Positions 52,026 to 62,559 of a stretch of DNA of 64,000 bases are shown here, in pieces (position 1 is the stretch's first letter; every line of letters starts with the position of its first letter). A program made the translations under genes and the position numbers. A model generated the notes under the pieces. It was not told the DNA's origin. It saw only the letters and a list, made by a program, of their open reading frames with translations, and made no database searches. The DNA comes from Azorinus chamasolen. Taxonomy: Eukaryota; Mollusca; Bivalvia; Cardiida; Solecurtidae. Location of the stretch: the NCBI GenBank assembly GCA_963576725.1, contig OY755237.1, positions 52,605,674-52,669,673 on the forward strand, given 5' to 3'.

Positions 52026-52403
52026 CAGTAATACCCTCTAAAGTGGACTCTAAATTTAGTATAAATATCAGTCTTGGAGACAGTTGGCAGCTTAACCCTT
52101 TCACTGATCAATATTCATGTAATAAGTACATGTGATATTTATTGGCTGAGTTTTTATAATGACACATGTACACAGGAAGTTTTGGTAGAAAGTCAAGAAT
52201 CCTATTCAAGCCATTTGATATGGGTCTACACTGTTTGCAAATGTGTGAAAATGGCATTTATATGAGGGAAAGGGTTAATGCAGGGTGAAAGTCATGAAGA
52301 AAACTCCTGTAAGAGCTTTCTTCATGACATTCACCCTGCATTAAGCAGCCTAAAAGTGTCTAAATTCTTTCTACTAGAATTCTGGTTAAGAGGGGGTTTA
52401 CTG
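52026..52403. mobile_element. Family D MITE split by a family B MITE
   Basis: CAGTAATACCCTCTAAAG start (TA before), GGCAGCTTAA; resumes at 52275 with TTAATGCAGGGTGAAAGTC, its mirror, and the end AGGGGGTTTACTG (TA after). It starts 33 bases after exon 21. Confidence 0.83.
52092..52278. mobile_element. Family B MITE nested in family D
   Basis: TTAACCCTTTCACTGATC start and GAGGGAAAGGGTTAA end. The site reads GCTTAA on the left and TTAATGC on the right, exactly splitting the usual GCTTAATGC of family D. Confidence 0.88.
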
Positions 52404-52405
52404 TA

Positions 52406-52641
52406 CTCCAAAAATGATACTTTTGGTACCTTTGCAAAGAGAGTTGACCAAGATCAGATTGATCCTATAGGACCTGTCTGATCAGGATCTGCTCTGTTTG
52501 CAACATTGATCTATTTCTGCTATTCCTTTCATAATCAAAAATTCCCTTGTTAATGTGACACAGCAGAAATTTGGTTAATGAATATTTGTGAAATGATATA
52601 TAATTTATTGTCACTTGACTACTCCTGAGGGAAAGTGTTAA
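52406..52641. mobile_element. Family B MITE
   Basis: ACCTTTGCAAAGAGAGTTG, GATTGATCCTATAGGACC centre, GAGGGAAAGTGTTAA end. Confidence 0.7.
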
Positions 52642-52739
52642 CCTGCAGCACAGTGAAGCCTTGCAAACTGCTACTTTCTGTAGCCCATAGGTCAAGTTTG
52701 GTTTGAAGTAGTCATTCTCTTGTTTTAACTTTGGAGAGC

Positions 52740-53009
52740 AAATGCTTATAACCCTTTTCTTCATGAATAATCCTGTTAGAAATAATAATGCCATGAATAT
52801 TTATTTGATGGATTTTTAGGCTCTTCTGTTTCGAAGAAATCCCAAGCTATTGTCGTAACTCTGGCGTCTGCGTCGTCGTTGTCGTCGTCCAAAACTTAAC
52901 ATTGACCATAACTTCTTCAATTTTTCATCTACAACCTTCATTTTTGGTATGCATGTTCATCTTGACAATGACGACAGACGAGCGTTGGCACCCGCTTGCA
53001 GTGCTCTTG
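52740..53009 (+). other. Intron 21 stretch with repeat fragments
   Basis: A family B left end (TAACCCTTTTCTTCATG) at 52750-52815, then GTCGTCGTTGTCGTCGTCC and ATAACTTCTTCAA, a fragment of a mollusc-type repeat. Confidence 0.5.
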
Positions 53010-54205
53010 TTAGTCCCCCCACTAGGTTTGCTCGATTCTGTCTTTCCATCTGTCTGTCCGTCCGTCTGTCATGCTTCGTGTCCGGGCCATATCTCCTACA
53101 AAGTTAGGTCAAATTCATTATAACTTCACACATTAAACAGGCATGATGAGGTGTCGTGCACAAGGGCCATAACTCTAGCATCAATATTTTTAGAGTTATT
53201 CTCCTTTTTCATATTTTCTTGTCCGGACAATAACTCTTTATCTACTAATTCAATTGAGTTTAAACTTCACATATGGAACCAGCATGATAAGGGGTAGTGT
53301 CATACATAAGGGCCATAACTCTAGCATCAATATTTTTGAGTTATTCCCCTTTTTCATATTTACTTGTCCGGACAAGAACTCTTTATCTACTTGTTCAATT
53401 GATTTTAAAATTCACATGTATGTATCAAACATGATGGGAGGAAGTGTCAAGCACAAGGGCCATAACTCTAGCATCAATATTTTTTTACTATGAATTAAAT
53501 ATTCCAAAATAGGGAATTAATATAATACATAAATACTTAAACTGCTCTGATCTAATATTTCGACCACTAAGGGCCGTTGTCAAAGATTATCATGTTAAAA
53601 TACACGTCACATTTTTGTTACATGCATTCAGGCATAAAATCAAAGATTTTATGGCTGAATGCATGTAACAAAAATGTGACGTGTATTTTAACATGATAAT
53701 CTTTGACAAAGGCCCTTAGTGGTCGAAATATTAGATCAGAGCAGTAACTGTTTAAATATTTTTTTAGTTATTCCCCTTTTTCATATTTTATGGTCCGGAC
53801 AATAACTCTTTATCTACTTGTTCAATTGATTTTAAAATTCACATGTATGTATCAAGCATGATGAGAGGAAGTGTCATGCACAAGGGCCGTAACTCTAGGA
53901 TCAATATGTTTGGATTAATTCCCCTTTTTCACATTTTCTTGTCTGGACTATAACTCCTTATCTACTGGTTCAATTGATTTGAAACTTCACATATGTAACA
54001 AGCATGATGAGAGGAAGTGTCATGCATAAGAGCCATAACTCTAGAATCGGTAAGTTAGGAGCTATTCCCCTTTTTCATATTGTTTTTCTTATGATTTTTA
54101 CATATACCATTCAGGTTGGTTATGTATATACAATGGTCAACTACACCATGGGTGTGTGGGTAAGAGTGGGTTTTTTCTTAAATCCTGTGGGGGACAATAC
54201 AGCAT
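53010..54205. mobile_element. Mollusc-type repeat, TAGTCCCCC-start, second copy
   Basis: TTAGTCCCCCCACTAGGTTT and GTCCGTCCGTCTGTC, then units with AGGGCCATAACTCTAGCATC as in 40559-41560. It closes TGTGGGGGAC. Interrupted at 53488-53754. Confidence 0.75.
53488..53754. mobile_element. Palindromic insertion with 12-bp target duplication
   Basis: About 103-base arms: CTGCTCTGATCTAATATTTC to its mirror GAAATATTAGATCAGAGCAG around a short loop at ATCAAAGAT. It is flanked by AATATTTTTTTA on both sides (53476-53487, 53755-53766). About 50 AT-rich bases outside the left arm are not mirrored. Confidence 0.82.
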
Positions 54206-54217
54206 TAACTTGTTTAT

Positions 54218-54380
54218 AATGGTAAACTGGTATGAGCACAGGAATTTTTTCGTTTGGCTGAAACTGTAAAATAAGATCAATGTAGTTTTGTATACAAACA
54301 AAGCAGACCCTGATTAGATGGCTCCTACAAGAGCCATCTGGTCTATGTCTACTGTCAGGGAAACAGTTAAATTGAGGTCT
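54218..54380. mobile_element. Family B MITE, partial
   Basis: ACAAACAAAGCAGACCC and GATGGCTCCTACAAGAGCC with mirror; the right end is decayed. Confidence 0.6.
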
Positions 54381-54451
54381 TTAAATCAGGTGGCTCCTTA
54401 GAGTAGAAAGGGCTTTCAGAGCTGTTTGCATTACTTTTGTCTTGCCTTATT

Positions 54452-54612
54452 TTAACCACTTACTCCATAAACATACCTTTCTATGGCTTTGTAAACAGAG
54501 TAAATGATGCTATTGTGGCTGCTAAACATTCCTGTGTCATTATGAAGATAAAACTTATTAGTATTCATGATGGCATTATTTCTTACATGAATAAACATCG
54601 AGTATAGGGTTG
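54452..54612. mobile_element. Family B MITE, centre deleted
   Basis: TTAACCACTTACTCCATAA start, GTAAACAGAGTAAATG, TTCATGATGGCATTATTTC, GAGTATAGGGTT end. Confidence 0.62.
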
Positions 54613-54652
54613 GTAGTGCACCACTTGATAGACAATCGAGATTTGTTTTCTT

Positions 54653-54853
54653 TAACCCTTTCCTCCATAAATACTCTGTAATAACCACTTCTTAAAACCA
54701 TTGTGATAAATAGAGCATATTAATGCTCTATTTATCACAATGGTTTCAAACTGCAAAATCCTAAAATTTTACTTTTCTCTAGTAAATGCTCCTTTTGGGT
54801 AGATTCATTAAAAAAGGTTGGGTCTAAAAATAGCCTATGGAGGAAATGGTTAA
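54653..54853. mobile_element. Family A MITE, copy 17, before exon 22
   Basis: TTTAACCCTTTCCTCCATAA start, shortened centre AGAGCATATTAATGCTC, GGAGGAAATGGTTAA end, 40 bases before the exon. Confidence 0.85.
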
Positions 54854-54892
54854 TGGCTCTACCATACAGCTTTGAATTTTTATTTGTTGCAG

Positions 54893-55137
54893 TTGATATA
54901 CCGCCTGAGTGTAAACCACCAACTGTTATTCGAACTCTTCGTGAAACTCAACCAGTTGGGGACTGTATAGATTCTGAAATCATCTGCACAGACAAGACAG
55001 GGGGTCAGATGGAGCTCTTGCAGGAGTCGGGAACTGGCCAAGAGTATATGGAAATTAGGTTGAATCAAGGCAGTTCGCAGCTAGGCCTGAATGCATGCAT
55101 CAAGAAAAGTATTAAGAATCAGTTTGGTCAATATCAG
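54893..55137 (+). CDS. Exon 22: cassette 4, exon 1 (Cys-bearing cadherin-like repeat)
   Basis: The acceptor ATTTGTTGCAG ends at 54892 and the donor GTAAAC starts at 55138. The exon is 245 bases, phases 1-0. Four Cys: PPECKPP, GDCIDSEIIC, NACIKK. It has the same length, opening and closing strand (FGQYQ) as exon 17. A family A MITE ends about 40 bases upstream. Confidence 0.9.
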
Positions 55138-55163
55138 GTAAACACAGTTACTGCACCACCAGA

Positions 55164-55590
55164 TTAAGCCTTTCCCAGATGAATATTGATGTGAGAAATA
55201 ATGACATCATGCATAATAACCCTTTCCTTCATATAAACACCTTATCATGCATTTGAAACAGAGTAGACCCAGCTCAGACGGCTCCTATAGGAACAGTCTG
55301 ATCAGAATCTTCTCTGTTTGCTTTTGACCTGACATAGATCTGTTTCTATAGTTTTTGCCAAAGCAAAAATTTCCCTTGAAATTCATCTTATAAATATTTG
55401 CTGTCATTTTTTCTCACATTAATACTGAACAGGGAAAGAATTAATTCGACTCATTTTTGTAATGGCATACATGTACATCTACTCAGGAATTTTTGGCAAG
55501 CAGAAAGTGTAGAATCAAAATTTATATTTTGTCATAAGCAAACAGAGCAGACCCTGATCAGACAGCTCCTATAAAAGTAATTGATTAAAT
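55164..55590. mobile_element. Family B MITE (one subtype) split by another
   Basis: The outer copy (TTAAGCCTTTCCCAGATG, AATGACATCATGC) is broken near 55215 by an inner copy ending GAACAGGGAAAG and TTAA (55216-55444). It resumes with TTTTTGTAATGGCATAC and the GCAAACAGAGCAGACCC arm. Confidence 0.7.
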
Positions 55591-55671
55591 GAAATTCATA
55601 CAATCATGATTTCACACCATGGGAAATTATGTCATTTGTCTACTAAAGTTCTTTATTAAAATCATGTATTA

Positions 55672-55879
55672 CAGCAAGAAATGAGATCATGAGTATTTAT
55701 TAGCTCAATTGTTCTAATAACACAGTGTATTATGAACATAGATTATTTTGGCTTTTCAGAAACTTAAATAATTCCATATAGGGCAAGCAAACAGTCCCTG
55801 ATCAGATGGCCCCATCTGACCAGAGGCAATCTTATCTGGGTCTACTCTGTTTACAAAAGCATGAAAAGGTAATGGTTAA
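55672..55879. mobile_element. Family B MITE
   Basis: AATGAGATCATGAG, short palindrome GATGGCCCCATCTGACC, end AAGGTAATGGTTAA. Confidence 0.62.
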
Positions 55880-55883
55880 ATGT

Positions 55884-56049
55884 ATAAATAAAACCCCTCT
55901 AAACTGGAATTCTAGTAGAAAAGAATTTAGATACTATGTACTTTTAGGCAGGTGGCTACTTAGTACACTTAACCTGCATTAAGCTGCAACATGTCTCCAA
56001 GACAAATATTCATACTAAATTGAGCGTCCAGTTTAGAGTTGTTTTACTG
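55884..56049. mobile_element. Family D MITE before exon 23
   Basis: AATAAAACCCCTCTAAACTG start, hairpin reduced to GGTGGCTACTTAGTAC and CTGCATTAAGCTGC, end TTTTACTG then TA, 23 bases before exon 23. Confidence 0.75.
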
Positions 56050-56072
56050 TATAAAACTTTCTTTTGTTTCAG

Positions 56073-56292
56073 CTACTGGTAGATGTAACCAATGGATTAG
56101 CTACCACAACTGTAAACTGGACATTCACCGTGGAGAACCTCAATGAAGCTCCTTATTTCGATAAAGACGTGTTTGAGACAATAGTGGATGAGACCATTGA
56201 ATCTTCATCTCCCATCCTAAACATCACAGCGGATGACCCTGATGAGAACTATGATGAAAATGACTTCAAAATAAGATCTCTGAAGGCCGTCT
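56073..56292 (+). CDS. Exon 23: cassette 4, exon 2 (cadherin boundary)
   Basis: The acceptor TTTTGTTTCAG ends at 56072 and the donor GTAAGT starts at 56293. The exon is 220 bases, phases 0-1. NWTFTVENLNEAPYF is a cadherin linker, then FETIVDETIESSSPILNITA and DDPDEN, with D-x-D acidic residues. A family D MITE ends only 23 bases before the exon. Confidence 0.93.
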
Positions 56293-56299
56293 GTAAGTT

Positions 56300-57940
56300 G
56301 TAGACTCTTTTAATGGTTTCAAAACTAACTCCTTTTCATGCATTTGCATGCAGAGAGGGCCAAGATCAGAAAGCTCCTTGATTGATAGATCTGTTTCTTT
56401 AGTTTCTAAAATTGCTACAATGTTGCACCTTCCATATTTATACCTAGGCAAATTTGTTTGAGTGGGCACACTGTAAATCACCCTGTTTGGTGGTCGTTAG
56501 GTCTGTCAATTCGTCCACATTTTATTAACATGAGTAGCTGGGGTCGCAAACTCCTCCTTCAGTTTTTAGGTTTCGGACTACTTTCCGAAAGCTAATAGTA
56601 ATGCATCCCCATGGCATGCCTCAAGCAAATTTATAAAGAAATTCATATCCCATAATGCGCAATCAGACCACTGTTATACTACGAAATATCAATTTATGCT
56701 TACAATGCATACGTTCATTAGCCCAAATGCAGAAATTTTGAATGGTTTAACGTTGACAGAATGTTTATCACATAGCGCCAATTAAACAATTTAGTTATCT
56801 ACGGGTGTATTTCACCCGTATTTCTATTCTCATTTTGCCAAAAATGTGATTTTGCTAACACCCCTAGACAAAAAATATAGTTCCAAGTGCAATGCGTTGG
56901 ATAAACGATATCGACAATTCTTCATTTGGTATTTGTGTCAATTATTAAAATGCGGATGCAACTGTTTCAATTACCAATAATTTTGCCATGTAAAATGCTA
57001 CGTTATATAAATTTGGTCGCGTACGAATATATACAACAGAGCGCCGGTAAAAATGGCCCGGAAAGTAATCGACTTCTGAAAGTCGGGCGGATATTTTGAA
57101 ATCTACAAGCATTTCTTGAATTTGTCGGATTGGTACAGACATCGTTACGGAGAAAACAGTAATGAATAATGGTCGGAACATCGTCAATCTCTACACATTA
57201 CACACGAACTATGGGAATGAAGATAACGACTTGAAATTGCAGGATACAGTATAAACACCCGATATGACGGGTATGACTCATATCCGCGGATATGAATTTC
57301 GCAGCCTAAAATCGGCCACAATTAAGCATTATTTTTCTTATTAGAAAAACCTTTTATCAAGCTTATTGGCTAATATTGTCCATATTTATTATTTGAAATA
57401 CGTAAATTTAATAGTCAGTGCATAATAAGTAGTTATAGTTGAAGTTGAAGAAAGCTAAAAAAATCATAATAATCGGCACCCACCCTTCTGCACGAAGGAG
57501 CACGGACCGTAGTGAAACGTCCCGGAGATATATGGATAACCTTGAGTCTCAAATAAAAAGCAATCTGTATTCTGAATGCAGCAGAAGTATTTATGTTGAG
57601 TTTGGAAGATCATAATTATATTTTTACATCATGTGTGACAAGCATCGTAAACATTGATCATAGACTTTTCAGTTCTCTAGGATCCATGTTTATAATGTAG
57701 GAGACTTGGTACCAGGTTGTAAGCATTTAAGGATAATTACTCCAATTATAGAGAGTTAGTAGTTATAAAAGAGATATAGTGGACTTATTTTATTGTATGT
57801 TTTACATAATGTTAATTATAACATATGCTGAATGTATATAATTCTTGACAAATTGTGTTTGTAGTGTGTGTTTAAGCTTTTCCCCAGCATTAATCTGTGT
57901 TAACATACAAGCATGCTGTTATTTTCACCCCTGGTATATA
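56300..57940 (+). other. Intron 23, first part
   Basis: A family B remnant lies at 56335-56440 (TTCTAAAATTGCTACAATG). 56441-57480 is an AT-rich stretch with unusual CG-containing words (ATCGACAATTC, GGGCGGATATTTTG). A TACAGTATAAACACCCGATA block near 57245 could be a Tigger-type end, but no partner end was found. 57480-57940 is unrecognised. Confidence 0.45.
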
Positions 57941-59270
57941 ATAATGTCCCAAAATGAAGTAGAGGGACATATTGTGTTTGCTGCGTTTCTTATTCTTATT
58001 ATTCTTTCTTCCAATTCTGATTCTTCCAATTCTTCTTCTTCCGTCATGAATTTGTCCAACGCATTTCTCAGTAAGACTAAGTAATTGTCCGATCCTAATG
58101 AAACTTCATATGAATATTGCTTGATACATGCAGATGTACATCCCACATTTTTATTTTTTGAAAATCACCATAACTAAATGGTTGGCTATAATTGGTCGAA
58201 ATTTAGATATTGTTTGGCGAAGTTATATATCATTCGATTTTTTTGCTGAAAATTGGTATCATGGGATATTTTAGTACTCCAAATCAACTGGTATGTGTAA
58301 TGAAAGTACATGTATTGGTTGATTTTGCTAAAAATTGGTATTGCGGTATATTTTGGCACTCAAGACTAATTTACTAATTTGTAGGTCTTTTTAAAGAATT
58401 GGTTGCCAGAGTAACTGAATGGTGGCTCTGATTGGTAGAAAATTTAGATCTTTTTCGACAAATTCAGATATTGTTCGATTTTGCCGAAAATTGGTATGTC
58501 GGGATATTTTGACACTCAGAATTGATTGGTATGTCTTTCGAAATGATTTGTTGGTATGGAAACTGAATTGTGAGATCTGATTGTTCAAAATTTTAGATAT
58601 TCAAATTTGCTGAAAATTGGCATTTAGGGGTATTTGGGTATCCCAAACTCAGTCAAGTTGTTTTGAAATACTTGGTTGCCATGGTAATGGAGTAGTGTTC
58701 TCTGAATGGGTCACAATTTACATATTAGATTTTTCAGAAAATTGGTCAGTAGGGATATATATGCAGTTGTTTCAAAAGTGTTGGTTGCCATGGTAACCAA
58801 GTGATCACTAATGGCCTGTTATTGGTTGAATAACAGTTGTAGGTTTCGTTTAGAGGACATTCTGCAACATGTTCTGTCACAATTAGATCTTGTTAACTGT
58901 ATGATATTTAGATTCACATGGCATATATAATTTATCCAAATTTGGTTGTAGTGTATAGATGGATAAGTGATTGATGCACGCCAAATACTGTTACAATCCA
59001 CCAGTTAGTAGCAGAAATATGACCCTTTGCTTTCAGATAGCCATATAGGAAATGTGACTGTTAGAAGTCATATCTTGGAACAGCTTGCTCAGATTTCATT
59101 TAAATTCGACGGGGTTTTTACATGGATAGGTGCATGGGGCACATATGATGCCAACGTCGGCCAAATAATAATAGAGTAATGGCCCTTTACTTCAGTCAAA
59201 TATCAATTTAAGTAAACTTCAGGCACACAGTGGCAAATTGAGCTATTGGAACTGCACTGTGTGCTACTAG
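57940..59270. repeat. Decayed mollusc-type repeat with 120-180 bp degenerate units
   Basis: Opens ATGTCCCAAAATGAAG and AGAGGGACATATTGTG. Units contain GAAAATTGGTAT, GGGATATTTTGGCACTC, TTGGTTGCCATGGTAAC. Four to five units. No coding. Confidence 0.6.
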
Positions 59271-59479
59271 TCATCAATTTATTTCTTTAAACAATATCTT
59301 AAACACTGACAGGATTTTTCAGAAGAGTTCACAGCAATTATGTTCAGATGACCTGTCAATTGTAACAAACAGTTCCATTAAACACCATTTTTGTTCAGGA
59401 AATAATGCTTTAAAATCATCTTACTATGTATCAATGGTACCAGTCCTTCCCTACCAAGCTTTTTCGTATTGTATAGTCA

Positions 59480-59720
59480 CAATCGACATATGTATGTTCC
59501 GAAACCTTCAGTACTTTGATTAAATTATTGACTTTATGTTTGGTATACATAATAACCATGAAAGGAAGATGTGCAAGAAGCAGTTTTTATGTGTTTACTG
59601 CTGAGCATTACAGAATTATCTCCCCTTAAACTTTGAGGTTTTTTTGGTAATTTTGGCTTGAAACATGGGTATTTAGATTTGCGATCAAGGCTGCTGAGCG
59701 GGCTATTCCATCACCTTTAG
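59480..59720. repeat. GCATGAAACAT repeat fragment
   Basis: GAAGATGTGCAAGAAGCAG, GTGTTTACTGCTGAGCATT, ACAGAATTATCTCCCC and TTGGCTTGAAACATGGG match 24690-25130. Confidence 0.6.
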
Positions 59721-59891
59721 TGATAATTATAGTTCATTATAAGTATTTTGTCCATGAATATAACTCTTGAAATTTGGAATAAACATAGAACAGGGAAAGA
59801 GAGAGATAAGCCTTGCCACTAGATGCAATGACTATTGTAATTTGCAAACTATATTGAAATAGACAAATCTGATCATGGTCTTGACTGTTTC

Positions 59892-60560
59892 TTAACCTAT
59901 TCTCTTATACTGACACCTGTTGATGTCACTTTTTGAAACCCTTGTGATGAATAGAGCACTTGTTCCAATGGAGAAACTGCTCTATTTCGTATTTTGGTTT
60001 CAAAACTATACAACTCCTGATGAGAGGGGCTCCTTTAGGAACTCTTGTTTCTCATCAAAAACTACACAACTCCTGATGAGAGGGGCTCCTCCAGAACTCT
60101 TGTATCTCATCAAAAACTACACAACTCCTGATGAGAGGGGCTCCTCCAGAACTCTTGTATCTCATCAAAAACTACACAACTCCTGATGAGAGGGGCTCCT
60201 CCAGAACTCTTGTATCTCATCAAAAACTACACAACTCCTGATGAGAGGGGCTCCTCCAGAACTCTTGTATCTCATCAAAAACTACACAACTCCTGATGAG
60301 AGGGGCTCCTCCAGAACTCTTGTATCTCATCAAAAACTACACAACTCCTGATGAGAGGGGCTCCTCCAGAACTCTTGTATCTCATCAAAAACTACACAAC
60401 TCCTGATGAGAGGGGCTCCTCCAGAACTCTTGTATCTCATCAAAAACTACACAACTCCTGATGAGAGGGGCTCCACCAGGAACTCTTGTATCTCATCAAA
60501 AACTACACAACTCCTGATGAGAGGGGCTCCACCAGTAACTCTTGTTTCTCATTAAGATCC
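59892..60560. repeat. Family A MITE (copy 18) running into a 55-bp minisatellite
   Basis: 59892-60014 is a family A left half and centre (AATAGAGCACTTG, GGTTTCAAAACTATACAAC). From 60015 about ten 55-base units follow (TCCTGATGAGAGGGGCTCC, TCCAGAACTCTTGTATCTC, ATCAAAAACTACACAAC). The repeating unit keeps the AAAACTACACAA block of family A. Confidence 0.88.
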
Positions 60561-60762
60561 AAACTGTTTGACTCTCTCATCTTGCATATGGAAAGAAATA
60601 AGAAATTGTTTTGGAATTGAAGAAGAGGACAATCTTGAAAATGCTTATAAACATTAACCCTTTACTCCATTGGCCTCTGATGTATCATGCATATTTCCAA
60701 AATAATTTGTTGCATTTTCTTGTATTGCATCTTACACCCCTTTACTTCATAGATGTGGCTTT

Positions 60763-60944
60763 TAACCCTTTCATCCATGAATACCCTTTCTACGCCTCTC
60801 TAAAAGTCACCTGTTGAAACCATTGTGATAAATATTAAATTATCACAATGATTTCAAAATATAAAATTTTCCTTTTCTCTAGTTAATGCTCCTTTTGGGT
60901 AGATTTATTCAAAGTGGTTGGATCTAAAATAGCCTATAAAAATG
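60763..60944. mobile_element. Family A MITE, copy 19, centre deleted
   Basis: TTTTAACCCTTTCATCCATG start; GATAAATATTAAATTATCAC replaces the usual centre; AAATAGCCTAT near the end. Confidence 0.75.
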
Positions 60945-61033
60945 CATCTAATTACTATTCATTGTCAATGTTTCTTGCATGAATATTCATAGTGTAAACA
61001 GTTTATAGCCTCCACTTGTTTTGTTGTTTTCAG

Positions 61034-61161
61034 TGGCCAATAGCGATGTGTTCTCTAACCAGCTTGACAATGTGATCCTGTTTGTAGAGGCGGCCAAAGC
61101 TTTCTACGGTGTTCGACCCATGAATGCCACAACCAGGAACAAGTACAAATATGACCTTACT
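61034..61161 (+). CDS. Exon 24: cassette 4, exon 3 (cadherin repeat 2 core)
   Basis: The acceptor TTGTTTTCAG ends at 61033 and the donor GTAAGT starts at 61162. The exon is 128 bases, phases 1-0. VILFVEAAKAFYGVRPMNAT and NKYKYDLT form a strand, loop and strand ending just before VTDGKG of exon 25. The loop is longer and less cadherin-like than in cassettes 2 and 3; frame and position support it. Confidence 0.86.
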
Positions 61162-61204
61162 GTAAGTAAAACATTGACTAAGTTATGGGTGTAATCAAGA
61201 ACGG

Positions 61205-61449
61205 TTTAGTCCTTTCCCTGTTCTATGTTTATTCCAAATTTCTGTACCTACAGAATATTCATGGACATAATAGTTATAATGAAATATGGAAGGTAGAACA
61301 TTGCAATCATTTTGGAAAAGAAAGAAATGGATCTTATCCATTAGCAAACGGAGCAGACCCTGGTCGGATGGCTCCTAAAAGAGCTGTCTGATCTGGGTCT
61401 ACACTGTTTGTAAATGAGTGAAGAAGTGGTTATATGAAGGAAGAGTTAA
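61205..61449. mobile_element. Family B MITE, inverted
   Basis: TTTAGTCCTTTCCCTGTTC start, GGATGGCTCCTAAAAGAGC centre, GAAGGAAGAGTTAA end, 40 bases after the exon 24 donor. Confidence 0.78.
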
Positions 61450-61669
61450 CCCATTCCCTCATATTGATGACTTTTGACAACCCAGTAAAAGTCACTTTGT
61501 GAAACCATTTTGATAAATAGAGCATTTGCTCCTCAGGGAGCAAATGCTCTATTTATCACAATGGTTTCAAACTTCAAAAATCCAAAAAATTTCCTTTGCT
61601 CTAGTTCCTTTTCGGTAGATTTATTCAAAGAGATTGTAGCTAAAAATAGCCTATGAGGTAATGGGTTAA
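61446..61669. mobile_element. Family A MITE, copy 20
   Basis: TTAACCCATTCCCTCATATT start sharing TTAA with the previous element, centre GAGCATTTGCTCCTCAGG with mirror, GAGGTAATGGGTTAA end. Confidence 0.88.
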
Positions 61670-61890
61670 CTCTTTACTCCATGACTATTAATGAAAGAAA
61701 TAAGGACATCATGAATATTAATTACCAGTATAATAATTTTTAAAAAAGGAATATTCCAACATGAACTTTTAGCCAAAGCAGAAACTAGAATCAGATCTGT
61801 ATTATTCCTTAAACAAACACAGCAGATCCTGATCAGATGGCTCTTACACAAACCATCTGATCTGGACCTTCTCTGTTTGCAAAGAAAAAA
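61666..61890. mobile_element. Family B MITE
   Basis: TTAACTCTTTACTCCATG start sharing TTAA with the family A copy; GATGGCTCTTACACAAACC centre; right end decayed into a family D hairpin fragment (61905-61955). Confidence 0.72.
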
Positions 61891-62045
61891 GCTCTGCATT
61901 ACTTTGGTAGCTTAATACAGATCAGAAGTAATATTCTTGACCTGCTTTAAAGAACTAACTGCTTTCAATAAATGAATAGCTGCAAAGAACAGATTCTACT
62001 GCATAAATATCCATAAAGAAAGGATGTTTTCATGTTGATGGCCGC

Positions 62046-62266
62046 ATAACGCTTTACTCCATAATTAATAATGTAACAAATAATGACGTCATGAATATCA
62101 ATTAGATTAATTGTTATAATATCACATGGACACAGGAATACTTAGCCAAGGCAGAAACTGTAGAATCATATCTATAGTATATCATGAGCAAACAGAGCAG
62201 GCCCTGATCTGGGTCTTCTCTGTTTACAAATGCATAGAAAGGCGTATTTATGGAGGAAAGAGTTAA
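62046..62266. mobile_element. Family B MITE before exon 25
   Basis: TAACGCTTTACTCCATAA start, shortened palindrome GCAGGCCCTGATCTGGGTC, GGAGGAAAGAGTTAA end, 40 bases before the exon. Confidence 0.75.
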
Positions 62267-62306
62267 GTCAGGTTGTACTGTATAATAATGATGTGCTCAA
62301 TTTCAG

Positions 62307-62520
62307 GTTACAGATGGGAAGGGGTTGTATGATAAAGCAACAGCCGTAATCAACATTAGGGATGTCAACTCCCCTCCCATATGCCCACAGACTCAGTCAA
62401 AAGTGACAATCAACATTCTAATTGATGTAGGCAATGCTGTCTCACAGGTCTTCTGTTATGATACAGATATAGATCCACAGAACAAACGGCTACAGTACAA
62501 AATAACCGATGGTGACCAAG
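62307..62520 (+). CDS. Exon 25: cassette 4, exon 4 (cadherin boundary)
   Basis: The acceptor CAATTTCAG ends at 62306 and the donor GTAAAC starts at 62521. The exon is 214 bases, phases 0-1. VTDGKGLYDKATAVINIRDV continues into NSPPIC, a cadherin linker with the cassette-specific Cys. Repeat 3 starts with a strand ending VFCYDTDIDP, holding the second Cys and the D-x-D motif. Confidence 0.93.
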
Positions 62521-62559
62521 GTAAACTTATAACTATTCTTATGCTTCAACTTGTGGTTT

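Noticed and set aside
52840..53000. GTCGTC-rich block as coding or a CpG island
   Set aside because: It is a short trinucleotide-like stretch in the opening of a mollusc-type repeat; similar words occur at 22575.
57245..57300. Left end of another Tigger-like element (CAGTATAAACACC)
   Set aside because: No matching inverted end with TA was found within several kilobases.
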